From CAWKGC01 sp963849005 (GTDB taxonomy: Bacteria; Pseudomonadota; Gammaproteobacteria; Burkholderiales; Usitatibacteraceae), in contig CAWKGC010000029.1 of the NCBI GenBank assembly GCA_963849005.1, positions 74,613 to 138,612 of the forward strand: a DNA stretch of 64,000 bases, in the 5' to 3' direction. The position numbers and the translations under genes are program-made. The notes beneath the pieces are model-generated. The model ran no database searches, was not told where the DNA came from, and saw only the letters and a program-made list of their open reading frames with translations. Numbering within the stretch: the first letter of the stretch is position 1; each line of letters starts with the position of its first letter. Of this stretch, positions 33,288 through 42,170 are shown one piece after another.

Positions 33288-33811
33288 TCGGGAAGCTTCA
33301 GCAACTGGCGGCGCAGCTTCGGCTCGCTGGTGCGCTCATCGAGCCAGATGGCGAAGAAGGCCCTCGCGAACTCGGGGTCGGCGACGACGCCGAGCAGTTT
33401 CTGGTCGTTGTAGAAGCTGGCGCCGCTGCCGGGCAACGACACGCCGACCAGGCGGTCGCCGGGCTTGATGTCGGGGAAGATGCGCGCCATTTCCTCGCCC
33501 CAGCGCTTGAGCTTCGCCGGATCGCCGTGTCCCTGCCCCTTCATCTCGGTGATGCTGCGCTCGGCGATGTCCTTGCCCTTCAGGTTCATCTCGTAGCGCA
33601 GGTCGAGCGCGAACAACTGGTCGGGCAGCCACTTGCTCCCGGGCACATGGAGCGTCGCGTTGTAGACGAGCATGGTAAGGAAGGTGAGCTTGCCTTCTCC
33701 CAGCGGCTTGAGGCCGGAATAGGCGCTGCCCATCACCGCCGGCAGGTCGCGCGCAACGGCGAAGGGGCTTGCGGCGATCAGCAACGCCACGATGAACGCG
33801 CGCATCCTCAT
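33284..33811 (-). CDS. Chalcone-isomerase-like periplasmic protein
   Basis: 175 residues with a signal peptide (AFIVALLIAASPFAVA). The family pattern is clear: LTMLVYNATLHVPG, FALDLRYEMNLKGKDIA, IFPDIKPGDRLVGVSLPG, FYNDQKLLGVV and FFAIWLDERTSEPKLRRQLL. Bacterial members are not known to isomerise chalcones; a lipid-binding role is possible. Start overlaps the CFA-like gene stop. Confidence 0.85.
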   Translation of the reverse strand: MRMRAFIVALLIAASPFAVARDLPAVMGSAYSGLKPLGEGKLTFLTMLVYNATLHVPGSKWLPDQLFALDLRYEMNLKGKDIAERSITEMKGQGHGDPAKLKRWGEEMARIFPDIKPGDRLVGVSLPGSGASFYNDQKLLGVVADPEFARAFFAIWLDERTSEPKLRRQLLKLPD

Positions 33812-35019
33812 GGCCTTTCGAACCCCAGGTGGACGACATCGACGCGACCGTTCATGAAGCCCGCCTCGCAATAGCAAAGATAGAACTCCCACAGGCGCAG
33901 GAACGCGGCATCGAAGCCGAGCGCGCGGATCTCGCCGGTTTTCGACTTGAAGCTCGCATGCCAGCGGCGCAGCGACTCGGCGTAATCGGGGCCGAAACAG
34001 AACGGCTCGCCCGGCACGAGGCCGGCTTCCCGGGCGAGTTCCGCCATGCGCTCCTTCGGCGCGAGCATCCCGCCGGGGAACACGTATTCGCGGATGAAGT
34101 CGCTGGTGCTGCGATACGCGGGGAAGGCCCCGGCATCGATCGTGATCGCCTGCACCACGCCGCGCCCGCCGGGCTTCAGGCGCTCGTGCAGCGTGCGGTA
34201 ATAGGTCTTCCAGTAGCGCTCGCCGACCGCCTCCACCATCTCGATCGAGACGATGCGGTCGTAGAGGCCGGCGATGTCGCGGTAGTCGGTGAATTCCAGC
34301 GTGACCAGGGAATCGAGGCCGGCCCGCGCGATGCGTTCGCGCGCATAGGCAAGCTGCTCCCTCGAGATGGTGACGCCGGTGACGCGGCAGCCGCGGGTGC
34401 GCGCCGCGTATTCCGCGAAGCCGCCCCAGCCGCAGCCGATCTCCAGCACATGGTGGCTCGCGTCCACGGCGAGCTCGCGCAGGATGCGCTCGTACTTCGC
34501 TTCCTGCGCCTGCTCGAAGGACTGCGCCGCGTCGCCCGAGAAGAGCGCCGCCGAATAGCTCATGGTCCGGTCGAGCCACAGCGAATAGAAGGCGTTGCCC
34601 AGGTCGTAATGCGCGTGGATGTTTTTCTTCGCCCCGGCGCGCGTATTCGGGCGCAGCTTGTGCAGCAGCCCGAAGACGAGGCGCGCCACCGGGCCGCCGT
34701 ACCACGCTTCCGCGAATGCCTGCTGGTTGGCGAGGAACACGAGCAGGAGCGGCGTGAGTTCGGGCGAATCGATCCAGCCATCGCGCCACGCCTCGCCCAT
34801 GCCGATGTCGCCGCCCTTCACCAGCGCCGCGACCGCTCGCCAGTCGCGGATTTCCATCTCCGCGACCGGGCCGGGCGTTGCGCCGCTGAAGACGATGCGC
34901 TCGCCGTCGGGCGTGACGATCGCGAGCTGCCCCACGCGCAGGCGCTCGAGGATCCTGAAAAGGGCGCGGCCGGCAAGCGGGATCGCGGGCTTGAGGGTGA
35001 TGCGTTCGGGGGCGTTCAT
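33808..35019 (-). CDS. Cyclopropane-fatty-acyl-phospholipid synthase-like methyltransferase
   Basis: SAM-dependent enzyme that modifies unsaturated acyl chains of membrane phospholipids. ATG 35019 (MNAPERITL) overlaps the DUF1365 stop. Motifs: AHYDLGNAFYSLWLD, MSYSAALF, LEIGCGWGGFAEYAA (SAM loop), EMVEAVGERYW, and C-terminal FCFGPDYAESLRRWH and RLWEFYLCYCEAGF. 403 residues, intact. It might make cyclopropane or another methylated (for example furan-precursor) acyl chain. Confidence 0.93.
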   Translation of the reverse strand: MNAPERITLKPAIPLAGRALFRILERLRVGQLAIVTPDGERIVFSGATPGPVAEMEIRDWRAVAALVKGGDIGMGEAWRDGWIDSPELTPLLLVFLANQQAFAEAWYGGPVARLVFGLLHKLRPNTRAGAKKNIHAHYDLGNAFYSLWLDRTMSYSAALFSGDAAQSFEQAQEAKYERILRELAVDASHHVLEIGCGWGGFAEYAARTRGCRVTGVTISREQLAYARERIARAGLDSLVTLEFTDYRDIAGLYDRIVSIEMVEAVGERYWKTYYRTLHERLKPGGRGVVQAITIDAGAFPAYRSTSDFIREYVFPGGMLAPKERMAELAREAGLVPGEPFCFGPDYAESLRRWHASFKSKTGEIRALGFDAAFLRLWEFYLCYCEAGFMNGRVDVVHLGFERP

Positions 35020-35783
35020 CGGGTCGTTTCCTCGAGGGGCGGCACGGGCTTGGAGAACCACGGCACGCGTTTGAGCCAGAGTCGGAAGGCCTGCCAATGG
35101 ATGCGCGCGGTGACGCCCGCGGTCATCCAGGGGAATGCAAAGAATGCGGCGAAGAGCCCGCGCGCGGACAGGGCCTCACCGCGGCCGTGGATCGTGGTGA
35201 CGATCAGCTTGCCGGCCGGGTCGTGGTAGTCGATCTGCGCGTACTGGCGGTCGTCGCCGCCGGAAAAACGGAAGCGGTAATGTCCTTCCACTTCGCAGAA
35301 CGGCGAGACGTGGAACACCTTGCGCGCGGTGAGCCAGTCGCCGTTGGCGATGGCGCGCCGGTCGGCGTGGGCCAGCAGGTAGTTGTGGTGCTCGCCGAAG
35401 GTGTTCGACACCTCGCAAAGGACGGCCCGCAGCGCCCCCGCGCGGTCGTGGCAGTAGAAGACGCTGATCGGGTTGAAGACGTAGCCGAGCATGCGCGGGA
35501 AGGCCTGCAGCACGATCTCGCCATCGGCCTCTCCCATGCCGGCGCGCGCGAGCTGGCGACGCACCCAGGGCTCGATGGCCGATCCGTCGCGCGGGCCGTG
35601 GTCGCGGTTCATGAAGCTGAAGAGGTTCCAGCGGTCCACCGAAAGCAGCGCGTTGCCGAGTTCGCCCAGTTTCGAAAGCGGGATGCGCAGGAAAAATACC
35701 GGCACCGTGAAGCGGTGCTTCGCGGGACGCAGCCGCTCGTGGAACACGCGGCCGGTGAGGAGTTGCGGGGCCGAGGGCGTCAT
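35016..35783 (-). CDS. DUF1365 family protein
   Basis: 255 residues. Pattern: TGRVFHERLRPAKHRFTVPV, FPRMLGYVFNPISVFYCHD, EVSNTFGEHHNYLL and KVFHVSPFCEVEGHYRFRF are DUF1365 landmarks. Function is unsettled; the family nearly always accompanies an amine oxidase and a CFA-like enzyme. Four-base overlaps on both sides. Confidence 0.93.
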   Translation of the reverse strand: MTPSAPQLLTGRVFHERLRPAKHRFTVPVFFLRIPLSKLGELGNALLSVDRWNLFSFMNRDHGPRDGSAIEPWVRRQLARAGMGEADGEIVLQAFPRMLGYVFNPISVFYCHDRAGALRAVLCEVSNTFGEHHNYLLAHADRRAIANGDWLTARKVFHVSPFCEVEGHYRFRFSGGDDRQYAQIDYHDPAGKLIVTTIHGRGEALSARGLFAAFFAFPWMTAGVTARIHWQAFRLWLKRVPWFSKPVPPLEETTR

Positions 35784-37060
35784 GCCGCCAGCTCCGCGCG
35801 CGCGGACCAGGGCACTTCCGCGCCCAGCCTGCGTGCGACGGCGATGCCCGACATCAGGCCGTCCTCATGGAAGCCGTTCCGAGTCCAGGCGCCGCAGAAC
35901 CAGGTCCGGCGGCGGCCCTGCACCATCGCGAGCCGCGACTTCGCCTCATCGCTTCCCTCCATGAACACCGGGTGATGATAGTCAAAGGTCGCGAAGACGG
36001 TCTCCGGCCTCGGCTCGTCGAGCGGGTTCAGGGTGACGATCACCGGCTCCTTGAAAGGCAGCGCCTGCAGCTTGTTGAGCAGGTAGGAGAGCGACACCGG
36101 TTGCGCGTCCGGCCCCGAGCGCGCGGCATGGAAATTCCATGCCGCCCACGCCCGCTTGCGCCGCGGCAGCAGCGCGACATCCGAATGCAGCACCGCGCGG
36201 TTGGGCTGGTAGGGAATCGCGCGCAGCACCGTGCGCTCTTCGGGACTGGCATCCGGGAGCAACGCGAGGGCCTGGTCCGTATGGCAGGCGAAGACCACCT
36301 GCTCGAAGCGCTCGGTGCCGCTGTCGGTGGAGACCAGCGCATGGTCGGCGAAGCGCTGCACCCGGCGCACCGGCGAGGAGGTGCGGATGTCGCCGATCGC
36401 CTGCGCCATGCGCTTCACGTATTCGCGCCCGCCGCCCAGCACGCTGCGCCATTGCGGCCGGTTGGTGACCGCGAGCAGCCCGTGGTTGTGGCAGAAGCGC
36501 AGGAAAGTGCCGAGCGGGAAACGGTTGATCTCCTGCGAGGGCGTGGACCAGATGCACGCGGCCATCGGCACGAGGTACCACTCGCGGAACTCGCGGCCAT
36601 AGCGGTGGAGGTCGAGGAATTCCCCGAGCGTGCCGGTCATCAGGCCGGCGCCTGCCGCAAGGCGCGTGGCCTGCCGGTTGAAGCGCATGAGGTCGGCCAG
36701 CATGCGCAGGAAGGCGGGCCGCGCCATGTTGGACGGCTGCGCGAACACGCTGGCGAGGTTGGTGCCCGCCCACTCCAGCTCGCCCGCGCCGATCCTCACC
36801 GAAAACGACATCTCGGCCGGGCTGGAGGCCACGCCGAGGTGCTCGAAAAGGCGGATGAGGTTCGGGTAGGTGCGGTCGTTGAAGACGAGGAAGCCGGTAT
36901 CGACCGGGTGCGTGACCCCGCCGAGGGTGACGTCCACGGTGTTGGTATGCCCCCCCAGGGTGGCGGCGGCCTCGTACAGCGTCACCGGCCGGTGGCGGGC
37001 GAGCAGCCACGCGCACGACAGGCCGGAGATGCCGGAGCCGATTATGGCGATTCCAGGCAT
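35780..37060 (-). CDS. FAD-dependent amine-oxidase-type oxidoreductase
   Basis: 426 residues, intact, first gene of the lipid operon. The N-terminal dinucleotide motif is IAIGSGISGLSCAWLL-like (IIGSGISGLSCAW), then LYEAAATLGGHTNTVDV; the C-terminal FAD motif reads TWFCGAWTRNGFHEDGL. It resembles the oxidases or desaturase-like proteins paired with DUF1365 and CFA-type methyltransferases. Substrate unknown, perhaps a membrane acyl chain. Confidence 0.9.
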   Translation of the reverse strand: MPGIAIIGSGISGLSCAWLLARHRPVTLYEAAATLGGHTNTVDVTLGGVTHPVDTGFLVFNDRTYPNLIRLFEHLGVASSPAEMSFSVRIGAGELEWAGTNLASVFAQPSNMARPAFLRMLADLMRFNRQATRLAAGAGLMTGTLGEFLDLHRYGREFREWYLVPMAACIWSTPSQEINRFPLGTFLRFCHNHGLLAVTNRPQWRSVLGGGREYVKRMAQAIGDIRTSSPVRRVQRFADHALVSTDSGTERFEQVVFACHTDQALALLPDASPEERTVLRAIPYQPNRAVLHSDVALLPRRKRAWAAWNFHAARSGPDAQPVSLSYLLNKLQALPFKEPVIVTLNPLDEPRPETVFATFDYHHPVFMEGSDEAKSRLAMVQGRRRTWFCGAWTRNGFHEDGLMSGIAVARRLGAEVPWSARAELAA

Positions 37061-37304
37061 GCGGTCCTCGGATTACGGATTCAGACGAGGCCGGACGAGC
37101 CGGCCCTTCCCCGGGGGCAGGACACCCCCATCATCCGTGGCGTCGGGCAATCCGTGTGCATCATGGTCGCCCGTTATGGATACTGATACGTGCCGCCCGC
37201 CGCCTCCGGATTCAACCCCCTCTGCCGGGGGAAAAGGCCGTGGCGGGAACTGTCACGCTGATTTTGCTATTCTAGCCCGAGAAGCCCCTTTTTGGAAAAC
37301 GCCC

Positions 37305-38156
37305 ATGCTCTATCCCGAATTGTTCGCCTCCCTCGAAAAGGTCCGCTGGAGCATGTCGGAAGACATCCCGTGGAAGGACTTCGAGCCGTCCAAGCTGTCC
37401 GAGGAGCAGGCCAGGACGATCAAGATGAACGCCATCACCGAGTGGTCGGCCCTGCCCGCCACCGAGATGTTCCTGCGCGACAACCAGCACGACAGCGATT
37501 TCTCCGCCTTCATGTCGGTGTGGTTCTACGAGGAGCAGAAGCATTCGCTGGTGCTGATGGAGTACCTGCGCCGCTTCCGGCCCGAGCTGCTGCCCACCGA
37601 GGAGGAACTGCACGCCGTGCGCTTCCAGTTCGACCCGGCGCCGGCGCTGGAGACCCTGATGCTGCATTTCTGCGGCGAGGTGCGCCTCACGCAGTGGTAC
37701 CGCCGCGCCGCCGCGTGGCACACCGAGCCCGTGATCAAGAAGATCTACATGACGATTTCCGGGGACGAGGCGCGGCACGCCGGCGCCTACTTCAAGTACA
37801 TGCGCCAGGCGGTCGAGCGCATGGGCAACGACGCCAAGATCGCCTTCGCCAAGATCGGCGTGCTGATGGCCAGCGCCGCGCGCGCCGGCAAGCCCATGCA
37901 TCCGACCAACCTGCATGTGGCCAAGGCGCACTACCCCCAGGACACCATCCAGTCGCGGCTGCCCGATCCCGAGTGGCTCGAGCACTGGCTGGACGCGCAG
38001 ATCCAGTTCGACAAGGTCTGCGAGAGCAAGGTCATCCAGTCGATCCTCGCCAAGCTCTCCACCTTGTATGACCGCACCCTCGAGAGCGCCTCGGACCTGA
38101 ACCGCTTCCGCAAGGAGCTGATCGGGCTGCCTCCCAAGGCTTCGCCGGCTGCGTAA
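37305..38156 (+). CDS. Ferritin-like diiron protein
   Basis: 283 residues from ATG 37305 (MLYPELFASLEKVRW), divergent from the lipid operon. Four-helix-bundle diiron ligands are visible: TEWSALPATEMFL, FYEEQKHS (ExxH), FCGEVRLTQWY and SGDEARHAG (second ExxH). Similar in layout to acyl-ACP-desaturase-type diiron enzymes but not assignable to one reaction. Intact. A longer open frame upstream is not coding. Confidence 0.75.
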   Translation: MLYPELFASLEKVRWSMSEDIPWKDFEPSKLSEEQARTIKMNAITEWSALPATEMFLRDNQHDSDFSAFMSVWFYEEQKHSLVLMEYLRRFRPELLPTEEELHAVRFQFDPAPALETLMLHFCGEVRLTQWYRRAAAWHTEPVIKKIYMTISGDEARHAGAYFKYMRQAVERMGNDAKIAFAKIGVLMASAARAGKPMHPTNLHVAKAHYPQDTIQSRLPDPEWLEHWLDAQIQFDKVCESKVIQSILAKLSTLYDRTLESASDLNRFRKELIGLPPKASPAA

Positions 38157-38162
38157 CTGCGC

Positions 38163-38297
38163 AATTCGGGGTCAGAGACGTAATATGCAGGAAGGCGGAT
38201 CAAACCGCCGATGGACGCCGATGGACGCCGATGAACCCTGCGAGAGGCCGGATTGGTATTACGTCTCTGACCCCGAATTGCGTCCCTGACCCCAATT
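38163..38297. repeat. GGGGTCAGA element, GACGTAAT type
   Basis: Two perfect 22-base arms (38163-38184 and 38258-38279) of the form AATTC-GGGGTCAGAGACGTAAT enclose 73 bases. A third, single unit in reverse (GTCCCTGACCCCAATT) ends at 38297, at the first codon of hldC. The enclosed loop contains an unrelated short tandem, CCGATGGACG repeated about 2.5 times at 38218-38241. Confidence 0.9.
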
Positions 38298-38298
38298 G

Positions 38299-38778
38299 TT
38301 GATTCCCTCTTTTGAGTCGAAGTTCTGCGAGCCGAATGCGCTCGCTGCGCGCGCGGTCGCGCTGGCGCGGCCGCTGGTGTTCACCAACGGCGTCTTCGAC
38401 ATCCTGCATCGCGGCCACGTCACCTATCTCGCCGAGGCGCGCGCGCTGGGCGCATCCCTGGTCGTGGCGCTCAACTCCGATGCTTCGGTGAAGCGGCTGG
38501 GCAAGGGCGACGACCGTCCCGTGAACGTGCTTGAGGACCGCATGGCAGTGGTCGCGGCGCTGGAAAGCGTCGCGCTGGTCACGTGGTTCGACGAGGACAC
38601 GCCGATCGCGCGCATCCTCGAGTGCCGCCCGGAGCGGCTGGTGAAGGGCGGCGACTGGCCGGTGGACAAGATCGTCGGCGGGCGTGAGGTCGCCGGCTGG
38701 GGCGGCACGGTGCATTCGATCGCCTTCCGCCACGAACGCTCGACCTCCGCGCTGCTGGCGAAGATCCGCAGGCCGTGA
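38299..38778 (+). CDS. hldC: D-glycero-beta-D-manno-heptose 1-phosphate adenylyltransferase
   Basis: Nucleotidyltransferase that makes ADP-heptose for LPS core; equals the C-terminal half of enterobacterial HldE (RfaE). Motifs: PLVFTNGVFDILHRGHVTYL (HxGH) and RLVKGGDWPVDKIVGG. About 160 residues, stand-alone. The start is odd: the repeat ends at the first codons, leaving TTG 38296, TTG 38299 or even ATT 38302, with no Shine-Dalgarno. The stop overlaps the next GTG. Confidence 0.9.
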   Translation: MIPSFESKFCEPNALAARAVALARPLVFTNGVFDILHRGHVTYLAEARALGASLVVALNSDASVKRLGKGDDRPVNVLEDRMAVVAALESVALVTWFDEDTPIARILECRPERLVKGGDWPVDKIVGGREVAGWGGTVHSIAFRHERSTSALLAKIRRP

Positions 38779-40198
38779 ACGACCGCGATCAGCTTGCCGT
38801 GCTGGCCGAACGGTTGCGCGCCATCGTCGGCGACGCCGCCGTCCTTGCCGGCGACGACGAAACGAAGCCCTACGTGAACGACTGGCGCGACATGTACCAC
38901 GGCCGCGCCCTGTGCGTCGTGCGCCCGGCGAACACCGAGGAAGTGTCGAAGGTCGTCGCCGCCTGCGCCGAAGCGCGCGCCTCGATCGTCCCGCAAGGGG
39001 GCAACACCAGCCTGTGCGGCGCCTCGGTGCCGGACGCGACCGGCGCGCAGGTCGTGGTCAACCTGTCCCGCATGAACAAGGTGCGCGAGATCGACGCCGT
39101 CAACAACACCATGACGGTCGAGGCCGGCTGCGTGCTGGCGGCGCTCCAGCAAGTCGCCGCGGCGCATGACAGGCTGTTTCCCCTGTCGCTCGCGGCGGAA
39201 GGCAGTTGCGAGATCGGCGGCAACCTCTCCACCAATGCGGGCGGCACGCAGGTGCTGCGCTACGGCAATGCGCGCGAGCTGGTGCTGGGGCTGGAGGTGG
39301 TGCTCGCCGACGGCCGCGTGTGGAACGGCCTGAGGGCGCTGCGCAAGGACAACACCGGCTACGACCTGAAGCAGCTTTTCATCGGCGCCGAAGGCACGCT
39401 CGGCATCATCACCGCGGCGGTGCTGAAACTTTTCCCCAAGCCGCGCGCCACGGCAACGGCGTTGGTGGCCGTGGCCAGCCCCGCGGCGGCCGTCGAGCTG
39501 CTCTCCCGGCTCGGCGCGGCGTGCGGGGAGCGCGTCACCGGCTACGAGCTGATCCCGCGCATCTGCCTCGACATGGTGTTCGCGCGCATCCCCGGCACGG
39601 TCGATCCGTTCAATGCGCGGCACGATTGGTACGTCCTGGTGGAGCTGTCCGACAGCGCGAAGAGCGGGTCGCTATCGATGACGCTCGAGAACACGCTGGC
39701 GGACGCGGCGGAGGACACGCTGGTCATCGACGGCGTGATCGCGTCGAGCGAGTCGCAGGCGGCGGCGCTCTGGCAGCTTCGCGAGCACATCCCCGAGGCG
39801 CAGCGGCTCGACAGCGCCTCGATCAAGCACGATGTCTCGGTGCCGGTGAGCCGCGTGCCGGACCTGCTCCGCCTGGGCGGCGCGGCGCTGAAGGCCGCCT
39901 CCCCGGCATCCGCATCGTCGCCTTCGGCCATGTCGGCGACGGCAACATCCACTACAACTGCGCCGCGCAGGTGGGCGAGGCTGCGGAGCCGTTCCTCGCG
40001 CAGGCCCCGGCGGTGGGGCGCATCATCTACGACGTCGTGCATCGCCTCGGCGGCTCGATCAGCGCCGAGCACGGCCTGGGACAGCTGAAGCGGGACGAGA
40101 TCAAGCGCTACAAGGGCGCGCTGGAGCTCGAGCTGATGGCCAGGGTGAAGGCGGCGCTCGACCCGCAGGGGCTGATGAACCCGGGAAAGGTTCTGTAG
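38775..40198 (+). CDS. FAD-linked oxidase, GlcD/D-lactate dehydrogenase type
   Basis: About 474 residues. An FAD_binding_4 domain (VPQGGNTSLCGASVPD, EGSCEIGGNLSTNAGGTQV, FIGAEGTLGIITAAVLKLFP) and a C-terminal oxidase domain (AFGHVGDGNIHYN, GGSISAEHGLGQLKRDEIKR). It oxidises a 2-hydroxy acid; candidates are D-lactate, glycolate or 2-hydroxyglutarate. GTG 38775 overlaps the hldC stop. One frameshift near 39905. Confidence 0.9.
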
Positions 40199-40203
40199 AA
40201 ACC

Positions 40204-40296
40204 GGGGTCAGGTACGCAATTTGGGGTCAGAGACGCAATTGCGTCTCTGACCCCAAATTGCGTACCTGACCCCAAATTGCGTATCTGACCCCAATT
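40204..40296. repeat. GGGGTCAGA element, TACGCAAT type
   Basis: Five units in 93 bases: GGGGTCAGGTACGCAATTT and GGGGTCAGAGACGCAATT forward, then three in reverse (tails GAGACGC, GGTACGC, GATACGC). Units 1-4 form a nested perfect palindrome centred near 40241. It lies between the FAD oxidase stop and the HAD gene. Confidence 0.92.
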
Positions 40297-40319
40297 GTTG
40301 CAGCCGGTAGAATGGTGCG

Positions 40320-41192
40320 ATGGCGCGCCCCTTCTTCCAGAACACGATCGCCGTCGTCTATGATTTCGACGGCACGCTGTCGCCGCAGCCGATGCAGGAG
40401 TACACCGTGCTGCCGCGCATCGGGATCAAGCCGGCGGACTTCTGGAAGCGCGTGAACGCCGAGGCGCGCGCCACGCAGTCCGACCCGATGCTGGTCTACA
40501 TGCGCCACATCATCGAGTCCCTGGAACGCAGGGAGCTCGCGATCGAGCGCGCCGACTTCGCCGCGATGGCCAGGTCGATCAAGTATTTCCCCGGCGTGAA
40601 AACCTGGTTCGACCGCGTCAACGCCTACGTGAAGAAGAAGGGCGCGGGCAAGGTCGCGATCCGGCATTACCTGATCTCCGCCGGGCAGAAGGAAATCCTC
40701 GAGGGCGTGCCGATCCGCAGGCACTTCAGCCAGATCTACGCCTCCGAGTACCACTTCAACCACCACGGCATCGCCACCTTCCCGAAGCTGCTCGTCACCG
40801 ACACGATGAAGACGCAGTTCCTGTTCCGCATCAACAAGGGGCGGGAGGCGGTCACCGACTCGATCAACGAGCACATGCCGGAGACCGACCGGCCGATCCC
40901 GTTCGCCAACATGATCTACATCGGCGACGGCATGACCGACGTGCCGTCGATGGCGCTCACCAAGAAGAACGGCGGCTACACGGTGGCGGTGCACGACGAC
41001 CGCGACGGCAGCGGCATCGCCACGGGGCTGAAGCTGCTCGACGCGGGCCGCGTCGACTACATCGCCCCGGCCGACTACCGCAAGGGCTCGAAGCTTTCGC
41101 GCCGCGTGGAGCTGCTGCTCGACGCGATCGTCGCGGACATCGCCTACCGCCGCGAAGTCTTCGAGTGCAAGAACGAGCACCGCAAGCGATAG
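40320..41192 (+). CDS. HAD-superfamily phosphatase
   Basis: 290 residues, intact. Motif I VVYDFDGTLSPQPMQ (DxD), motif II LISAG, and motif IV IYIGDGMTDVPSMAL. A long cap lies between motifs I and II. Probably a small-molecule phosphatase; the substrate cannot be told. Followed seven bases later by birA. Confidence 0.85.
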   Translation: MARPFFQNTIAVVYDFDGTLSPQPMQEYTVLPRIGIKPADFWKRVNAEARATQSDPMLVYMRHIIESLERRELAIERADFAAMARSIKYFPGVKTWFDRVNAYVKKKGAGKVAIRHYLISAGQKEILEGVPIRRHFSQIYASEYHFNHHGIATFPKLLVTDTMKTQFLFRINKGREAVTDSINEHMPETDRPIPFANMIYIGDGMTDVPSMALTKKNGGYTVAVHDDRDGSGIATGLKLLDAGRVDYIAPADYRKGSKLSRRVELLLDAIVADIAYRREVFECKNEHRKR

Positions 41193-41198
41193 CCCGAT

Positions 41199-42170
41199 TT
41201 GAACGCCCTGCTCTTCCGCGCGCTGCGCTCGCTGGCCGACGGCCGCTTCCATTCCGGCGAAGCGGTGGCGCGCGAACTCGGCCGCTCGCGCGCGACGCTC
41301 TCCACGGTGATGAAGCACGCGCCGCAGTTCGGCGTGCAGGTATTCAGCGTGCCCGGGCGCGGTTACCGGCTGCCCGAGCCGATCGAGTTCCTCGACAAGG
41401 CCGCAGTGGAACGCGAGCTGGGCGCCGCGAAGGACCGCGTGAACCTCTCGGTGCTCGATGAGATCGAGTCCACCAACTCGCTGCTCGCGGACATGGCAGC
41501 CAGGGGCGCGGCGTCCGGGACCTGCCTCGCCGCCGAGTGGCAAAGCGCCGGCCGCGGCAGGCACGGCAGGCCGTGGCTTGCGCGCCTGGGCGGCAGCCTC
41601 ACCTTCTCGATGCTTTGGCGCTTCGAGCGCGGTGTCGCGCAGTTGACCGGCCTGTCGCTCGCGGTCGCGCTGGCCGCCACGCGCGCACTCGCGCAGTTCG
41701 GCATTCCCGCGAACGTGAAATGGCCCAACGACCTCGTCATCGGCTTCGAGAAGCTCGGCGGCATCCTCGTCGAGGCGAGCGGCGACATGCTCGGCCCGAG
41801 CGTCGCGGTGATCGGCATCGGCGTCAACTGGCGGCTGGACGACAAGACGCTCGGGCGCATCGGCCAGCCCGCCACCGACGTGGTCTCGCACGCCGCGGTG
41901 CTGCCCTCGCGCAACGCGGTGCTGGGCGCGATGCTGCGCGAGCTGGTCGCCGTGCTCGACGAATTCGAGGCGCGCGGCTTCGCGGCGCTGCGCGACGCGT
42001 GGCGCGAAGCGCACGCCTACCAGGGCCGGCGCGTGCGCATCACCACGCCCGCCGGGCCGCCCTACGAAGCCGACATCGTCGACATCGCGGAGGATGGCGC
42101 CCTCGTGGTGGCCGACGGCACGCGCATGGTGAATCTCACCAGCGCCGAGATCTCGCTGAGGCCGGCATGA
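41199..42170 (+). CDS. birA: Biotin--[acetyl-CoA-carboxylase] ligase / biotin operon repressor
   Basis: 323 residues from TTG 41199. An N-terminal helix-turn-helix (HSGEAVARELGRSRATLSTV) suggests the bifunctional repressor type; catalytic domain IESTNSLLAD, QSAGRGRHGRPW (biotinyl-AMP loop), VKWPNDLV, KLGGILVE and a C-terminal beta domain. Activates biotin and attaches it to BCCP. The stop overlaps coaX (ATGA). Confidence 0.95.
   Translation: MNALLFRALRSLADGRFHSGEAVARELGRSRATLSTVMKHAPQFGVQVFSVPGRGYRLPEPIEFLDKAAVERELGAAKDRVNLSVLDEIESTNSLLADMAARGAASGTCLAAEWQSAGRGRHGRPWLARLGGSLTFSMLWRFERGVAQLTGLSLAVALAATRALAQFGIPANVKWPNDLVIGFEKLGGILVEASGDMLGPSVAVIGIGVNWRLDDKTLGRIGQPATDVVSHAAVLPSRNAVLGAMLRELVAVLDEFEARGFAALRDAWREAHAYQGRRVRITTPAGPPYEADIVDIAEDGALVVADGTRMVNLTSAEISLRPA

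Noticed and set aside
37240..37275. Possible ECF-sigma or sigma70 promoter for the ferritin-like gene
   Set aside because: GGAACT and TATTCT are present but no spacing gives a convincing match to either class.
36870..37304. Upstream extension of the ferritin-like frame
   Set aside because: It overlaps the amine oxidase gene in antisense and the composition is non-coding; ATG 37305 gives the natural N-terminus.
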